Under the pieces are notes generated by a model. It saw nothing but the letters and a program-made list of their open reading frames with translations, made no database searches and was not told the origin of the DNA. From NCBI GenBank assembly GCA_019454045.1, contig SKCR01023808.1, forward strand, positions 186,001-250,000: 64,000 nucleotides of DNA, given 5' to 3'. Below, piece by piece: positions 11,042 to 22,714 of the stretch (position 1 is the stretch's first letter; every line of letters begins with the position of its first letter). The translations under genes were made by a program, and so were the position numbers. This DNA is from Zanthoxylum bungeanum (Eukaryota > Streptophyta > Magnoliopsida > Sapindales > Rutaceae).

Positions 11042-11692
11042 GCTTTTAGCGTCCAACTATTTAGCGTCGAATATTTTTCGACGCTAAAAGTGATATTTAG
11101 CGTCGAAAATGATTTTCGACGCTATATGTCAAATATTTAGCGACGGAATAAATTTTCGACGCAGAATATTAATGTTTTAGCGTCGAAAACTATTTTCGAC
11201 GCTAAATACAGAACTTTAGCGTCGAATAGTATTCGACGCTGAATAATTATATTATTGCAATAATTTTTGGCGCCAAATATTACACTTTTAGCGTCGCAAA
11301 AACGTGTCGACGCCAAAAATATACTTTTAGCGTCGAACAAATATAGTCGCTAAAGGTTTATAAAGTTTCCACCGACAAACCCCTGACTCTTTCGCGTCTA
11401 AATTAAATTCGACGCTAAAAGTATAATTTTAGCGTCGAAAAAACCTTTTCGACGCTAAAAACGTACACAATTAGCGTCGATTATGTATAGTCGACGCCAA
11501 AAATAATACTTTTAGCGTCGAAAATATTTGCGACGCTGAATAGTTATGAAATTTCCACCGACAGATCCTTGATTCTTTCGCGTCTAAATTAAATTCGACG
11601 CTAAATATCAACAATTAGCGTCGACATAACGTATTCGACGCTAAAAAAACTGTAACATTTAGCGTCGAATTTCCGTATTCGACGCTAAAGAT
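11042..11692. repeat. CACTA copy 2, 5' subterminal array
   Basis: Same TTTAGCGTCGAA palindrome array as in copy 1, but shorter and with different spacer sequences between units. Confidence 0.9.
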
Positions 11693-12112
11693 AGATTAAA
11701 ATGCAGAAGGTCACCAACCCTTCTCCCCCTCTGTTTTTTCTCTCATTCTCTTCATTTTCATCCTCTGAAATCTCAGAATTTCTCCTCTACATCCTCACAT
11801 CTCTCCTAAAAATTTTCAATAAAATTGTAATCAATTTCCGATAAGGTAATTCTTGTTTCATATTTCTTTATTATTTTCAATTTTTATGATTATATATGTT
11901 GTTTATATGCTGTTTGTTAGTGATTTATGATTCATATATGTAGAGTAAGTATATTAATTAATAAAATATAAATTTTTGTAAACTATTTAATTTATCAACA
12001 AATAATATATATATATATATATGCTTAAATTAAGTATTACTGAATTAGTAATGTTGATTACTGTAAAATGATATCTAATGATTATATTATTATATTTAGG
12101 TATTCTGCTGAA

Positions 12113-15100
12113 ATGGATAGAAATTGGATGAGCTTCTGGATAGATTGAGTGTTGAATATCGTAATGGAGTGTCTGAGTTTATGGAAGTCGCAAAGCAACA
12201 CATTGATGCAGAAGGTCGTGTTCGTTGTCCATGTGCAAATTGTTTGAATAGGAAAAGGAAGCGGTTGGTTAGATGAAGTTCATAATCATTTATACATGCC
12301 AGGAATATCACCAACTTACCGTACGTGGATTTATCACGGTGAGCAGTATAATTCTCAGTCACGGTTTTATGATGTCGGTGAAGGGAGCAGTAGTTACAAT
12401 CAACCTGCAAACGATGAGATCGCCGATATTTTGCATGACTTACAAGGTCCACAACTTGGTCATAGTGTTAGTGGCGACATGCCAGTGTTAAGTGGAAATG
12501 ATCAAAATTTATTTAGTGAACTACTTGATGAGGCAAAAAAAATTCCATTCGAAGGTGCTGGAATGTCGATCTTGAATTTCGTTGTGAAATTATTACACAT
12601 TAAAGTGATCAACAGAATGACCAACAAAAGTATCGATATGATGTTAGAGTTACTGGCCCAAATGTTACCGGTTGGAAGCGAATTGCCTAAGTCGTACTAC
12701 GAGGCAAAGAAAATGTTGCGTGATCTGGGAATGGGGTATGAATCCATTCATGCTTGTAAGTTTGATTGTGTATTATTTCGTGCCGAGTATGAATCACTTG
12801 AACATTGTCCGATATGTGGTGAAAGTCGGTACAAAGTCCGTGGTATGGGGAAGAAAGTGCCTCAAAAGATATTGCGATATTTCCCTTTAACGCCCAGGCT
12901 GCAGAGATTGTTCATGTCACGACACACAGCGACTGATATGATGTGGCATCATGAAAAGAGGATCGGTGCGGAGGGCATACTTAGACATCCTGCGGACGGA
13001 ACCGAATGGAAGGAATTTGATGACATGTACCCTCGTTTCGCAGAGGACCCCCGTAATGTCAGGTTAGGTATTGCCTCTGATGGTTTTAACCCATTTGGGA
13101 ATATGTACAACTCTTATAGCATCTGGCCCGTTATTGTCATTCCATATAACTTACCTCCATGGAAATGTATGAAGGATCCGTTCATGTTTATGTCATTGCT
13201 TATCCCTGGTCCACGTTCACCTGGTAAAGATATAAATATTTACTTGAGACCATTGATCGAGGAGTTACAAACATTATGGAATGTGGGTGTGCATACCTAT
13301 GATGCAGCTTCAGAGCAGTATTTTCAGATGCATGCCGCATTATTATGGACCATTAATGATTTTCCAGCCTATGGTTCATTATCTGGATGGAGCACTAAGG
13401 GATACATGGGATGTCCAGTTTTGCGGATCATACACCTTCGCAACGATTACGGAATAAAATCGGATACACGGGCCACATGAGATTTCTTGAGTCGAGTCAT
13501 CCTTGGCGGAGGAGTAAATTATTTAACGGGCAACATGAACCTCAGAGTAAGCCCAATCGATTGTCTGCATTTGACATACTTTGCCAACATCAACATCTGA
13601 AAGACAGCACACCAGGTAAACATCCTAATAATAGAGATAAAAATCGAAAACGGTTACCTGAAGAGTTGAATTGGACAGGAAAAAGTATTTTCTTTGAGTT
13701 AGAATATTGGGGGACTCTGAGTTTGCGACATAATTTGGATGTAATGCATATAGAGAAAAATATTTGTGAGAGTTTAGTGGGTACACTATTCAATATTCCG
13801 GGTAAGACAAAAGACACTGTAAATGCTAGATTGGACCTACAAGATCTTAGAATTCGCAGTGAATTGCATTTACAAGACTCCTCTCGAGGTTTTATTAAGC
13901 CTCCTGCTAGTTATGTGCTCAATCAATCGGAGAGAAAATCATTCTGTGATTGGCTGAAAATGGTTAAATTCCCTGATAATTATGCATCCAATATTGGGCG
14001 TTGGGTCAGAGATGATACAATAACGGGATTAAAGAGTCACGATTGTCATGTACTGCTCGAGATTCTCCTTCCTGTTGGCATTCGACCTTATCTCCCCCCG
14101 AATGTATGTGACGCCGTACTTGATCTATGTGGCTTCTTTAAACAATTGTGTCAGAGGACATTAAGCACATCTGTTATTGACGACCTTGAGCAAGGAATCG
14201 TGATAATCCTATGCAAGCTGGAGCGAATTTTGCCACCCGCTTTCTTTGATGTCATGGTACATCTGGCTGTGCATTTACCGGATGAAGCTAGAAAGGGAGG
14301 TCCTGTCCATTACAGATGGATGTATCCCATTGAGAGGTATTATATATATATATATATATACAGTTTTATATAAGAAAATTTGTAACCGTTTTTTTGTGCA
14401 TAGAATTTAGTGTTAATGCAAACTTGTTGTCATATCTGCAGAGCTTTGGGAGATTACAAACAATATGTCAAAAACAAGGCACGACCTGAAGGTTCAATAG
14501 CTGAAGCTGTTATAATAAATGAAGCAATAACATTTTGTTCGATGTACATGCAGAATATTGAAACTCATTTCAATCGTCGGCCACGAAATTATGATGGAGA
14601 TGCAAGTAATAGCCAAGAGATCACAGTGTTCCGTCAAAATTACAGACCATTTGGGGCAGTAGGTGACAAATTACTAACCCGTCAGGAAGTTCAACGTGCG
14701 CATTGGTTTATATTGAGTAATTGTGATGAAGTGCAACCATATTTAATGTAAGTTTTTATGGTGCATCATTACTGAATTTTTTCCATACATTAACCGTGAT
14801 AATTTATTGTAGGCAACATCTAACAATGCTACAAATTGCTGGTGACCATAATGTTGATGAAACCCACAAAAAAGAATTTCCTAAATGGTTTGAGACAACT
14901 GTAAGTTATAATATTTTATATTTATTTTGATCCTAACATTAGACATTTCAGTTTGTTATATTAACACATATATTTCATTGTCAGATTATTAATCAAGTGG
15001 AAAATGGTCAATTGGACTCGCAATCCTCGTTGGTTTCTTTGGCTTATGGGCCTCAAATGCAGGCGTATGAGTACAGTGGATGTATTGTCAACGGAGTTAG

Positions 15101-15722
15101 ATTTCATACCGAACAGCGAGATGTTAATCATGTGACTCAAAATTCTGGAATTGTAGTCGAAGGAGAACACGGCTCAGATGTAATTGACTTCTACGGCGTA
15201 TTGCAATCGGTCATTGAGTTCATATATCGACCCAGACGACATACTGTGCTATTCCAATGTAAGTGGTTTGACACTAATGCCAGAAAGAGGAGAATTCAAG
15301 TTAGTAATCATCTCACGTCAATTAATGTTCAACGTTGTTGGTACAAGAATGATCCATACATTTTTTGTACCCAAGCACGTTCAGTGATATATATACCTGA
15401 TCCTAAGTTAGGAACTGGATGGATGGTGGTAGAAAAGTTACAACATATGGCCATTTGGGACACGCAAGAGAGAAAGATAGAGTTGACATATCAGATGAAA
15501 CACAAGAAGTCTCAGGCAATTTTGAAGTTCCTGAACAGATATTTGTTGGACCAACTGTCAACGTTCCTGAAAATATCACATTAACTCGAGCTAGTACAGA
15601 CGTTGAGCTAATTCCTCATTCAAGTGAGCTGAGTTGAAGTAGCAAGTGAAGAACAATTTGACACTGAAGATGACTTCGATTCCAGTCACGAATCCTCAAA
15701 TACCGACGATAATAGTGATTAA
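12113..15722 (+). pseudogene. CACTA tnpD transposase, full length but frameshifted (copy 2)
   Basis: This is the catalytic protein of the element. The start is at 12113. Exons by splice sites: 12113-14336, 14442-14747, 14813-14900, and 14985 to about 15722. Domains in order: transposase-associated (PF13963 type), Transposase_21 (CPICGESRYK to HNLDVMHIEKN near 13735), DUF4218 (HYRWMYPIER and RPEGSIAE across the first intron), DUF4216 (FKCKWFD-like block near 15260), and an acidic tail ending DDNSD. Lesions: a frameshift giving TGA at 12146; a 4-bp GGTT duplication near 12266; a frameshift near 13420-13435 at the CPVC block; one near 15455-15480; one near 15635. At least five breaks make activity very unlikely. 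Confidence 0.9.
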
Positions 15723-15884
15723 TTATGAAGTTACAGTATTTTGTAATGGATGAATAATTTATATGGATTAATGTATGGTTGTTGATTTTAATTACGCTTT
15801 AGATATGATTGAAATATTAACGTAATGATTAATAGTATAACTATGATATATTTGTTTTCAATTATTATTTTTAATGATACACAT

Positions 15885-16238
15885 TTAGCGTCGAAATTGT
15901 TTACATTTGGCGTCGAAATTATTATTATTTTTAATGATACACATTTAGCGTCGAAATTGTTTACATTTGGCGTCGCAATTCTTCGACGCTATATGTCTTA
16001 AATTTCCCGGAAAAAACCCAAAATTTTTAATAAACCGCCAATTTTTAGCGTCGCGAAATTTGGACGCTAAAATGAATTTATTTCGACGCTAAAGGTGATA
16101 TTAGCGTCGAATTGTTATTCGACGCTAAATATGAAAAATTTAATTTCCCGGGAAAATAACCCTAAATTTTAAATGACCGTCTAATTATTAGCGTCGAATT
16201 TTTCGACGCTAAAAGACTGTAAATTCGACGCTAAATGT
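15885..16238. repeat. CACTA copy 2, internal motif array
   Basis: TTTAGCGTCGAA-type units lie between the tnpD stop and the tnpA-like leader. A unit of about 67 bp is repeated in tandem at 15,885-15,980. AAATTTCCCGG blocks are shared with the internal array of copy 1. Confidence 0.85.
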
Positions 16239-16353
16239 CGTCCAAATCTCTAAAACCAGAGACCTCTTCTCTTCTGCGCAAACGACCCAAATTCGGCCAA
16301 CCTTGCATTTCTCCTGCAATTCTCGGCTTATACTCATTGCAAGCAACAAATTT

Positions 16354-17056
16354 AAGGTGAGTCTCACTTTTTGATTTTTATTTGATGCTTGATGATGTTG
16401 AATGTTGATGATGATGAATGATGATGATTATTGTTGATGAGATGAATGATGATGATTATTGTTGATGATGCTTGTTGATGATGAATGATGATGATATTTT
16501 TTATGATGATGCTTGTTGTTGATGGTTGTTGATGACAATGATTGTTGTTGATGATTGTTGATGATTTTGTTGATGATATGTTGATGGTTGATGATGATTT
16601 TGTCGAAATTAGAGGGACGAATATGATATTGAATGAAGGATGATGATCGACGAATTAAAGGGACGGGGACGGCAGAATTCTGGGCAGAACAGGCAGCCCC
16701 CGATGTTTTCCGTTTAACTTCGTCGTCCATTAGTACAGTATGTGTTTTGGAATTCGAAACTTCGTATAGTATAGTATGTGTTTTGGAATGTTTGTATGTG
16801 TTTTGGAATTCGAAAGTTCATATAGTATATATAGTATGTTTTTGAATGTTTGTATGTGTTTTGGAATTCGAAAGTTCATATAGTATATATAGTATGTGTT
16901 TTGGAATGTTTGTATGTGTTTTGGAATTCGAAAGTTACGAAAGTGAGCATTCGATGTGATAAGCGCTTTTGTTAAGTTGTATTGACTTGTATGGATATGT
17001 ATGTATATGTATAAGAACTTTGGAATTTGATGACGCTAATGCGACGGGTTTTGCAG
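16354..17056 (+). other. Leader intron of the tnpA-like gene (copy 2)
   Basis: A donor (AAG|GTGAGTCTCAC) and an acceptor (TTTTGCAG ending at 17056) match copy 1 in position. It contains a GATGAT/GTTGAT repeat tract (about 16,385-16,600) and tandem copies of a TATGTGTTTTGGAATTCGAAAG unit (about 16,740-16,935). It has no counterpart of the 53-bp hairpin of copy 1. Confidence 0.5.
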
Positions 17057-18495
17057 ATGGCACCGGGCAATCGCAAACGGGCTACCGCGACTCCATCTAC
17101 ATCAACAAGGGCAACTGGCCCTGGTGATTTCTCTGCTAGCACAGGTGAGTCCAGTACAGTGAAGGGTCGAGGACGCACCCGTGGCCTGGGGTTGGCTAAG
17201 TACGTTAAGGCTCACGGCCGTATTCGAATACAGATATCAGAGGATGGACACACTCAAGTCGGACAACATAATTCAGCGTTTAATACAGCCATAGGAGCTA
17301 CAGCTCGATATATGAAGCTCCCCAAAACTACGTATCTTGGAGAAAGATACCGTGGGAGACAAAAATGAACCAGCTATTCCCTTCGCTACTTGTAAGTTTT
17401 CGATATTGTTTGTTATTTAACATTTTTATTTGATACTTATTTTTACTCGAATTTTCATGTAGGAATGGTTCGAGTTCGATCTGACCCAAGTGAATGTCCA
17501 ACAATATATTGACTACCACATGGGGAAAAGTTATAAAGATTATAGAACAAAAGTCCTGAAACCAATATTCGACGAACATGGACCTTCAAATGCTCCACAA
17601 CACAAGCCTGATTTTATAGAGGAACAAGATTGGACATTCTTATGTGAGCTTTGGTCTAGCAAAAAACACGAGGTAAATTTTGAAATAAACAGAAATTTAT
17701 AATTGTCTTTGTTTTCGGTACTTACAGTGTTGGTGAATACAAGATAAATGTCACGCAAATGCGGAAAATCGAAGTCACTTGCGTTTTAACCACCGTGCAG
17801 GTTCGAATCCATTTATCCAACATCGTGCCGAACATTCTGAGGTAAATATATCCTAACGTAAAATTTAACAGTTAATTGTTTTTACTATCTGGAATAATAT
17901 TGAATTTATTTTATTTTTATAACAGAGTAACACAGGTGAGGTGCAATCATTTCCAGATTTTTTCCGTGTGACACATTACAATGACAAGAAGAAATGGATA
18001 AATGAAGAAGCCGAACGCTGCTATGTAAGTTTCAGTTTTTAAAATAAAATAATTAATATTATATATGTTAAATTTTTTTCTCAAATTCTAATATTAACTT
18101 ATTTTTTGAAACAGAACGAAATGACGGAACTCCAACATCAAACTCAGGAGACAGGGACCGACCTCATACCAGATGAGCAGCTGTCGCAAATGGTTTTCAA
18201 GAATCAGACAGCTTACAACGTTGGTCTTGGCACTCGTAAGAAGCCAACGTCATCTGCACGCAATAATGGTAATTCGGACAATGTCTCTCTTCGAGACGAT
18301 TTAGTCACCACCAAAGACGAGCTGCAGCAGACTAAGGAGAAGCTACAACAGGTCACGGTGGACCACGAGAAGAAGATGATGGACCACGAGAAGAAGATGG
18401 AGCAGTTGGAACAGCAACTGCTGGCTTTCCGTCAGATGTTCGAGGCCTCAATGAGTCATGGTGCATCGGGCTCGAGCGTCCCCCCATCACAGTAG
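17057..18495 (+). pseudogene. CACTA tnpA-like gene, Transposase_24 type (copy 2)
   Basis: Five exons: 17057-17391, 17463-17672, about 17743-17841, 17936-18024 and 18115-18495. Same family as copy 1, with the FNHR block in exon 3 and an intact coiled coil in exon 5 (Lys/Glu/Gln heptads, then a Gly/Ser tail). Lesions: a 2-bp AT insertion near 17311 shifts the exon 1 frame to a TGA, and the intron 2 acceptor CAG|G of copy 1 is CAA|G here, which would move the splice by one base. Exon 2 and exon 5, damaged in copy 1, are open here. Confidence 0.85.
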
Positions 18496-18682
18496 TAATT
18501 AATTTTATATTTAGTTTTGTATAAACATTTTGAACAAATAGATTTAATATAATATTTCTTTTTTCTAAAACAAATTTCAATATAATATTTCGTCATTAAT
18601 TACATTTTTTTTCAACTAAATTAAATATTTTAGACCAAAAAATAAGTAAATTACTAATTTTTAAAAAAATAAATTATTTACT

Positions 18683-19147
18683 TTTAGCGTCGAATATTTC
18701 GACGCTAATAGTATACAAAATGGCCGCTGTAAGCGTACATATATTTCTTTTTAAATATATGTTAGCGTCGACTAGTTTCGACGCTAAAGGTGACGGTTAG
18801 CGTCGACAAATATCGACGCTAATAGTAAAAAACATGGTCGCTATAAGCTTACATATAATATTTTTTTAATATACTTTAGCGTCGAAACCTTTCGACGCTA
18901 AAAGTTTGAATTTTTGCGTCGATATATTTCGTCGCCAAATATACAATATAGCGTCGAAAATTTTACTTAAGCGTCGAAATCAATTGGACGCAGAATACTG
19001 TTTTTTAGCGTCGCATTTAATTATTTCGACGCTAAAAGTGGTTTTCGTCGACATTTTATCGTCCATTTTTTGCGTCTAATTTTTTCGACGCTAAATATAA
19101 TTTGCGTCGAAATTGTCACTTATGGCGTCGAAACAATTCGACGCTAA
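18683..19147. repeat. CACTA copy 2, 3' subterminal array
   Basis: Same motif array as at the 3' end of copy 1, ending at the terminal repeat. It lacks one of the two duplicated ACATGGTCGCTATAAGC segments. Confidence 0.9.
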
Positions 19148-19210
19148 ATGGTCTAATTCTTGTAGTGTGAAATAGCAACAACGTACGTACTAATACAAAT
19201 ATAATATTGC

Positions 19211-19395
19211 TTGGGGTGTGGCTTGGTGGTATATGGTCCATGATCTGCACCTTGAGGTTCTGGGTTCGAATCCAGGGGATGCACTTCTTATAAGAGTCTG
19301 GGACAGCCGGTGGTTTTACCTGCGCCGCGGCCCAGAATGTGTGGTTTGGTGGCAGGATTTCCAACGTTTCAAAAAAAAAATTAAAAATAATAATA
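19211..19395 (+). repeat. tRNA-derived SINE, copy 4
   Basis: Full-length looking: GGGTGTGGCTTGGTGGT head, B box GGTTCGAATCC, family body and A-rich tail. Target duplication ATAATATTGC at 19201-19210 and 19396-19405. Short open frames here on both strands are not genes. Confidence 0.9.
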
Positions 19396-19405
19396 ATAAT
19401 ATTGC

Positions 19406-20086
19406 ACATGACCACCACACCAATTTTGGCACCAAAAGCCTTACCCTCGCTAGCTAGCCAGATTTGTGAAGAAGGATTAATTCCTAATCATAGCAACCAT
19501 ATCAGTCTTGATGTTTTTGGTATGTATTCAATGGCTTATAAAACATCCGGATAAATCGTAAAATTCCGGAGAATTTAAGCGAAATTCTCATAATGTTTTA
19601 AAATTAAGCGAAATCCTTTATATAGAATTTTGTTGTAAATATCTTGAATCTTGTTGTAAAAATCTTAATGCAAAACATGAGGTAGAGATGGTAATAGGGA
19701 TATTTCTTCATGTATCGATCTTGTTCTGTTCTATCGGGAAGGTAAATTATCCCCGAATCCCTACCGAATTTTTGAATCGAGACAAAAATCACCTCGGAAT
19801 CCCGAACCAAGTGGTTAAAGATCTCGAATCTCAACTAAGAATCGGGATTTTTTAGGTTAAAATTCAGGATTTTAAATATGATGAGAATTTCGCTTAGTTT
19901 TAAAATATTAGAAGAATGTCGCTTAATTTTATCAAATATTAGGGAGTTTTCGCTAATTTTCCAAAAAGACCACATGAATTGATTGATATTATCATGTCAT
20001 GGCTAACATATACAATTTTAATTAAACATCAGTCTAATTGTTGTGTATTAACTTCAATTTTTGGGTAAAATAGATTAACGGATATG
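19406..20086. other. Intergenic DNA with a diverged dispersed repeat
   Basis: No gene. A stretch at 19,560-19,960 with themes such as AATTTCGCTTAGTTTTAAAA recurs in diverged form at about 24,780-25,080, so both belong to an unclassified repeat. Confidence 0.4.
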
Positions 20087-20094
20087 GCATTAGT

Positions 20095-20651
20095 TAGGGG
20101 TGTCAATTTGGGTCAGAATTCGTTTATTCGTTTGATTCGATGCACTTTAAAGCGAATACGAGTTTGAAAAAATGGATTCGTTTAATAAATAGGTCAATTT
20201 GATTCGATTTGTTTATTAAACGAATCGAATACAGATTTAAGCTCATTGATTCGTTTATTCGTTAAGGATTCATTTTATTATTTTTATTTACTAGTTCTTG
20301 TTAATTTTCAATTAAGATTCGAGAAATTATAGCTAATTATCATAGAAAAATTAATATTTTCGATATTTGGTGAGATATTTTTAGTAAATATATTAATTAC
20401 ATATTTCATATGTATATATTTATGAAGAATTAATGTAAATCAAGTGTGGTAAATTATTTTATTAAATAATATCATTGACTAAACGAATAAACGAAGATTC
20501 GTATTCGATTCGTTTAATAAACGAATCGAATACGAATCCTGATATTAGGATTCGTTTAATAAACGAATCGAATACGAATTCATCACAATTTGATTCGATT
20601 CGTTTATGATTCGATACAAATTCGATTCGTTGATTCGTTTTGCCACCCCTA
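20095..20651. mobile_element. Non-autonomous hAT-type element, TAGGGGTG family, copy 1
   Basis: Ends TAGGGGTG and CACCCCTA, with flanks GCATTAGT (20087-20094) and ACATTAGT (20652-20659), matching at 7 of 8 bases: an 8-bp duplication typical of hAT. The subterminal DNA is full of GATTCGTTTATTCG-like units forming palindromes around an AT-rich core. No coding frame. Confidence 0.85.
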
Positions 20652-20659
20652 ACATTAGT

Positions 20660-21629
20660 GACTTGGTTTTCAAAAAAAAAAAGGTGGCAGATATTATCCC
20701 AGAAGCCGCTAAGTGGCTCCTACAATGGTATTAGATGTACTTAATATGTCTCACACATAATTTTTGTTTCAATTTTAGTTATCTCTGAACATCTGTGTCT
20801 ACCTATTAGGGGTGTCCTTCGAGACAACCCACAAATACGGTTGGTTGAGCCTCCTAAATTTTGGACAATATTAGAGGTTATAAAATTTAAGAAAAGCTAA
20901 TATATATTTTAACAAGAAAACCAAAAAAAAATTCTCTTCTTCGATAAGGGCTACATGTTTTAGATACTGATTTACGTCTCTCCAAAACTCAGGGCCTCCC
21001 ATGGAACCTTTTGGGATGCATATGGCGATTTATGATTCCATGTGTGAGAATCTACTAACACTTTATTCATTTTTAACATTATCAATTAAATTTTTAGACA
21101 GCTTTTTGCTGTGAATTAAGGGGAAAAAAAAACGTATTAAGTCTTTCCCAGAGGCATTATATAAAAGATCAAGTAATTTAAATTTCTAAAATAATTGATT
21201 TTATCTCTTACCTTATCGTACTCATAGCTAATAAAGTGTGAAGTGATAGAGGCTAGAGTTAAAATTTTCAAGTAAAAGAAGTTTAAATCATGATTTCACA
21301 TATCTTAATTTATATAAAGTTTATATTTATATACAATTGTATTTTTATTATATGTAGAAATAAGAGTTTAATTTCAAAGGCAAAATAAAAGATCAAATAT
21401 GTACTTAATTAGTATGGTTGGGCTATTTTTGTTTAAAGTTTTGTTATAAATTTAAGTTAAAATTATATTCGTTCTATATTATTATTAATAAGGCTTTTTT
21501 TAAAACATCAATATCTATAATTAAGGACTTTTATAACCGTTCTAAATCATAATTTTGATTTTTTTTTAAAATATTACATTATTATTCTACTAAAATTACA
21601 ATTAAAATTTTGTCGAGACCAATATGAGT
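20660..21629. other. Intergenic DNA, nothing recognised
   Basis: AT-rich; no coding frame or terminal repeat seen. Confidence 0.4.
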
Positions 21630-21638
21630 AAGCATAAT

Positions 21639-22705
21639 TTTTTTTTGAATCGTTGGAAATACCGCCGCAAAACCATCTCTTTCAGACTTAAGCGGAGCAG
21701 GTAAAACCTTCGGCTGTCTCAGATTCTTACAATAAATGCATTCCCTGGATTCGAACTTAGGACTTCAAAATCAGATCGTGAACTCTACCAGTGGCGGAGC
21801 CAGAAATTTAATATAGGAGGGGCTAATTTCAAATAATAAAATAATTTTTAAATAACAACAACAATAAGTACTAAAATTTTAAATTTCATTAAAATAATTT
21901 TTATAACCGCTCTTGAAGAATTTTCATTTGTTAAAAATGTTAAATGATAACCCCATTATTATCAATAAAAAAAAATATATATTTGTCTATATATACAGAT
22001 AGACTATCATTCAACCATGGATCTCTCATCTGATTTCAAAATCAATTTTTCATAAAATGCATAGCTGAAAATGTAATTTCTAATGTAGTTATGACAATTA
22101 GTAAAATCAATAATGTTAATAAAACCAATAAATAAATTAATAGAAACATTTATATTCTTTAGTCTCAATTACCTTTCTTGCAAATTCAATAATTTTCTTT
22201 CAATCTTAAAAACTCATTGTCAGAACCTAGATATGTGATGTAATTTTCAAGCTAAAATTCAAGTGATTTGAGATCCATTGGAAAAAAATTATTTGAATGA
22301 AATTTACCAAGTCTGTATTAAACAGTACTTAGTTTTCTTTTAATAAGATTGTGATTTAAATTTTCTAAAATCATAGAACTCATAATAATTATACTGATTT
22401 TACCCTAATGAACCAAAAATAAAAATAAAAATCAAATAGAAGTAAAATTTATATTCTCCATACAAAATTAAGAAATTTTCAAAGAAACTATAATGGAGAT
22501 TCAAATTATTTCAAAGAACACAATGTACTTCAAGTTATGCAATTTTATGCCACAAATAAATTAATTCAAAATTACCTAAAAAAACTAAATCTAACATTAT
22601 CGACTTTATTTTTATGGGCTCAGGAGGGGCTGAAGCCCCTGCTGGGCCCAATGTAGCACCGCCTCTGAACTCTACACCATCAAATCACGTTCATTGTGGA
22701 TGAAT
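21639..22705 (-). repeat. tRNA-derived SINE, copy 5, split by a hAT-type insertion
   Basis: Minus-strand SINE: poly-T at 21,639, body and complement of the B box to 21,788, and the 5' head at 22,676-22,700. The two halves are separated by the element at 21789-22667. Outer flanks AAGCATAAT (21630-21638) and AAGCACAAT (22706-22714) match at 8 of 9 bases. Confidence 0.85.
21789..22667. mobile_element. Non-autonomous hAT-type element nested in a SINE
   Basis: Termini CAGTGGCGGAGCCAG and the inverse of CAGAGGCGGTGC. A perfect 8-bp target duplication AACTCTAC lies at 21781-21788 and 22668-22675. It is 879 bp long with an AT-rich core and no transposase frame. A GGAGGGGCTGAAGCCCCTG palindrome sits near the right end. 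It is younger than the SINE it interrupts. Confidence 0.9.
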
Positions 22706-22714
22706 AAGCACAAT

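Larger units (their letters stand above)
11026..19167 (+). mobile_element. CACTA (En/Spm) transposon, copy 2 (8.1 kb)
   Basis: Same 14-bp terminal repeat (CACTACAAGAATTA) and same internal order as copy 1, but with the whole tnpD gene. The 3-bp flanks differ (AAA on the left, TGA on the right), so there is no intact target duplication; a mutated flank or a rearranged end would explain this. Long stretches of its genes are identical to copy 1, so the two are recent relatives. Both genes carry frameshifts here too. Confidence 0.93.
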
